A stretch of DNA of 6,961 nucleotides, taken from contig JAISAF010000336.1 of assembly GCA_031266855.1 (NCBI GenBank), forward strand, positions 1-6,961, in the 5' to 3' direction. The translations under genes were made by a program, and so were the position numbers. The notes under the pieces are model-generated. The model saw only the letters and a list, made by a program, of their open reading frames with translations. It had not been told where the DNA came from and ran no database searches. The DNA comes from Spirochaetales bacterium. Its GTDB lineage: Bacteria; Spirochaetota; Spirochaetia; DTKZ01. Shown in pieces: positions 6,201-6,961 of the stretch; the stretch's first letter is position 1; each line of letters begins with the position of its first letter.

Positions 6201-6817
6201 CGAAAGCGCTCCTGGTCACGGCGGAAACCCTTTCCCAAAAAACCGATACTTCCGATCCCGCAACCGCACCGATTTTCAGCGACGCCGCGACGGCAAGTAT
6301 TCTTACGGCCTCCCAAGGGGACGGCGAAAACGGTGAAAACACTGGAAACGGCGTTCGGTTTTCCGGCAAACAGCTTGCGCGCTTCTCACGGCCTCTCGTG
6401 TCCGCCAATGGAGAAGAGGGAAACATTCTGCGCGTTCCCGCCGGTACAGGCACGGGCGATAAAATCTTTATGGAAGGGCAGAAGGTTTTTCTTGAAGCGG
6501 TACGCGGCATGCTGCATATACTTGACGCGGCATGCGGGGAGCAGGAACTATCCCCGGACAAACTGGACCTTATTGTACCGCATCAGGCGAACCAGCGTAT
6601 CATCAGCGCGGTACGGCAAAAACTCCGCCTGCCGGAAGAAAAAGTATTCAGCAATATCCGGCATCTGGGAAACTCCTCTTCCAGTACGATTCCCCTGTGC
6701 CTGGAAACCATACTATCCGACTCTTACACGTGGCCGTGCCCAGGCCCCCACCGAATCGGGCTTGCAGCCTTTGGCGGAGGCTTTACCTTCGGCGGCGCGA
6801 TTCTGGAACTTGAATAA
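3287..6817 (+). CDS. Four-part fusion: 2-oxo acid dehydrogenase E1 alpha - E1 beta - lipoyl domain - beta-ketoacyl-ACP synthase III, 1176 aa
   Basis: E1 alpha (about 20-300) has HYRD (H79-D82) and the thiamine diphosphate motif GDGMTQEGE (159-167) ending in DN (188-189, where many E1s have NN). An Ala-rich linker spans 306-331. E1 beta (about 362-700) has GEDIE, the catalytic-type Glu426 in PLAEST, FADF, and His496 in GPFHAAS. One lipoyl domain (about 706-782) has ELEADKA, with Lys748 the expected lipoylated residue; DKA rather than MKM argues against biotin. A Ser/Thr/Gln-rich linker (783-837) leads to a full-length KAS III domain (838-1176) with Cys952 in DISAACCGY, His1099 in VPHQAN and Asn1129 in HLGNSSSS, the FabH triad, ending in the usual FGGGFTFGGA. 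Known chemistry: E1 decarboxylates a 2-oxo acid and acylates lipoyl; KAS III condenses a primer acyl group with malonyl-ACP. Missing are the E2 catalytic core (HxxxDG), the subunit-binding domain and E3. Inferred role: making a 2-oxo-acid-derived primer and starting a fatty acid or polyketide chain. The gene appears to stand alone between repeats B and C. No frameshift is seen. Family assignment of each part is secure; overall product and substrate are unknown. Confidence 0.96.
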   Translation: MRLSAVEAETDEIPGGSAAGDTRVLLKIYQAMVLSREIGILEKNYVGRGEASFFVSSAGHEAGAALSPHLVAQDWLHCHYRDQALMLARGMSAQEFFLSLFARDASESRGRQMHSLISCRRLNILSTPTPVGNGALQAAGIAAVCRDQPERPLVLCGLGDGMTQEGEVLEAFAHTAREGLPVLFHIQDNGLAISTKTEGKTFFSFCGGDGIIHPESIFGIPICYADGANAEELYRVFGAAVRKIRETRLPRIVISDMKRLSSHSNADDQKLYRSVEEIAELRANCDPLVILRDILIRRGESPEDLEALQAAAREEAAQAARAAQAAAAPVPMESAQRPYPESFYGSRGDSHADETVPETVSRSVPLEEGMTMLEALRETLRFHLETDPRIFLFGEDIEDPKGDVFGLTRGLSSAFPGRVVNSPLAESTIIGYAAGRALAGGRPVAFVQFADFLPVAFNQIFSEVANIYWRSAGSWEMPLIVLVSCGAYRPGLGPFHAASMEAFAAHIPGLDVFMPSTAADAGGLLNAAFESQRPTVLFYPKALLNDRSLRTTAKARDLFTLPGKARFLRRGQDVTFTAYGNTLGLCLRAAETLEGAGISADVIDLRSIQPWDEEAVVQSASRTGRLLIVHEDSKTCGMGAEIAATVAEHASRPVAIRRVCRPDTWVPFQFENQLDILPSYERVLEAAAALLGVEVVWKEAPPKEEGIFVVEAAGSSPADESVTVIEWKVKPGDEVREGMLLAELEADKAALELVCPAAGTVSRLLVEEGAPVRVGTPLMYIQTEIQTRIQTQSGVPAETKTSRAGRSAEITGSAFHQARHTRQAAGQPSSGTSRPSSVGILGIAGTLGSRKVSNDELVQMCPSWSAADIVKRTGIESRAWLGEGESALTLALSASRKVLEKTGLRAQEIDLIVCSTGTPLYTSPSLAAMIQHGLGAGSTENLVPAYDISAACCGYLYGLQIIWDFLQSQPHAKALLVTAETLSQKTDTSDPATAPIFSDAATASILTASQGDGENGENTGNGVRFSGKQLARFSRPLVSANGEEGNILRVPAGTGTGDKIFMEGQKVFLEAVRGMLHILDAACGEQELSPDKLDLIVPHQANQRIISAVRQKLRLPEEKVFSNIRHLGNSSSSTIPLCLETILSDSYTWPCPGPHRIGLAAFGGGFTFGGAILELE

Positions 6818-6855
6818 AGCGGCCTGTATTTTTTCTAAATAATACTATGGGCGCA

Positions 6856-6886
6856 TTTTTTGCCCGTGGAATCCACGGGCAAAAAA
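6856..6886. repeat. 31-bp palindrome flanked by T6 and A6 (copy C)
   Basis: Perfect 15-bp arms (6856-6870 and 6872-6886) around a single central A. It follows the fusion gene and might be mistaken for its terminator, but the T-run precedes the stem and an A-run follows it on both strands. Confidence 0.9.
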
Positions 6887-6910
6887 CCGGGCTTTCCGCT
6901 CCAAGTCCTC

Positions 6911-6930
6911 GGATTTGCCAATGCAAATCC
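6911..6930. repeat. CNAT-loop hairpin in copy C
   Basis: GGATTTGC-CAAT-GCAAATCC, a perfect 8-bp stem, bracketed by direct repeats GGGCTTTCCGCT at 6889-6900 and 6934-6945. The stem differs from those at 1622-1643 and 3022-3041 but keeps its pairing. Confidence 0.88.
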
Positions 6931-6961
6931 TGTGGGCTTTCCGCTACAATCCCTTGCGCGG

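Larger units (their letters stand above)
6847..6961 (+). repeat. Composite palindromic repeat, copy C (cut by window end)
   Basis: It begins about 30 bp after the stop of the fusion gene with TATGGGCGCA, then the T/A-flanked palindrome (6856-6886), CCGGGCTTTCCGCT, CCAAGTCCTC, the CNAT-loop hairpin (6911-6930), TGTGGGCTTTCCGCT and ACAATCCCTTGCGCGG at the window edge. By comparison with copy A, a CAGCGGC segment and a GAATGC hairpin probably follow outside. Confidence 0.85.

Noticed and set aside
6856..6886. Rho-independent terminator of the fusion gene
   Set aside because: The stem is perfect, but T-runs precede and A-runs follow it on both strands, the reverse of a terminator.

Overview
This window looks like bacterial chromosome of roughly balanced base composition. 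It holds three genes, and every gap between or beside them contains palindrome-rich repeats. The organism cannot be named with certainty. The repeat style and the coiled-coil PD-(D/E)XK-like gene remind me of gut Treponema-type spirochaetes, but that is a weak inference from general familiarity.

Layout: 1-130 shows nothing convincing. 131-459 is an array of perfect or near-perfect hairpins arranged as two units of about 180 bp. 474-658 is a composite palindromic repeat in minus orientation (copy D). 771-1484 (+) encodes a 237-residue protein I do not recognise. 1541-1808 is a second composite repeat, in plus orientation (copy A), with weaker hairpin remnants up to about 1920. 1941-2732 (-) encodes a 263-residue protein with a long coiled coil and a C-terminal PD-(D/E)XK-like fold (DUF3782-type), with a good ribosome binding site and a plausible promoter. 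2991-3096 is a third composite repeat, minus orientation (copy B). 3287-6817 (+) encodes a very large four-part enzyme. 6847-6961 is a fourth composite repeat, plus orientation (copy C), cut by the window end.

The main protein is a 1176-residue fusion. In order it carries the E1 alpha and E1 beta parts of a thiamine-diphosphate-dependent 2-oxo acid dehydrogenase, a single lipoyl domain, and a complete beta-ketoacyl-ACP synthase III (FabH-like) domain. Catalytic residues of all parts appear intact. The E2 acyltransferase core and the peripheral subunit-binding domain are absent. The simplest reading is one polypeptide that decarboxylates a 2-oxo acid, loads the acyl group on its lipoyl arm, and supplies it as primer for condensation with malonyl-ACP. 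Transfer could be direct or through CoA. The product could be a branched or unusual fatty acid, or a polyketide-like lipid.

The second notable signal is in the non-coding DNA. Homologous hairpins in different repeat copies have different stem sequences but remain fully self-complementary, while flanks, and in one class the loop, are conserved. This looks like covariation, or like arm-to-arm correction, across a repeat family.
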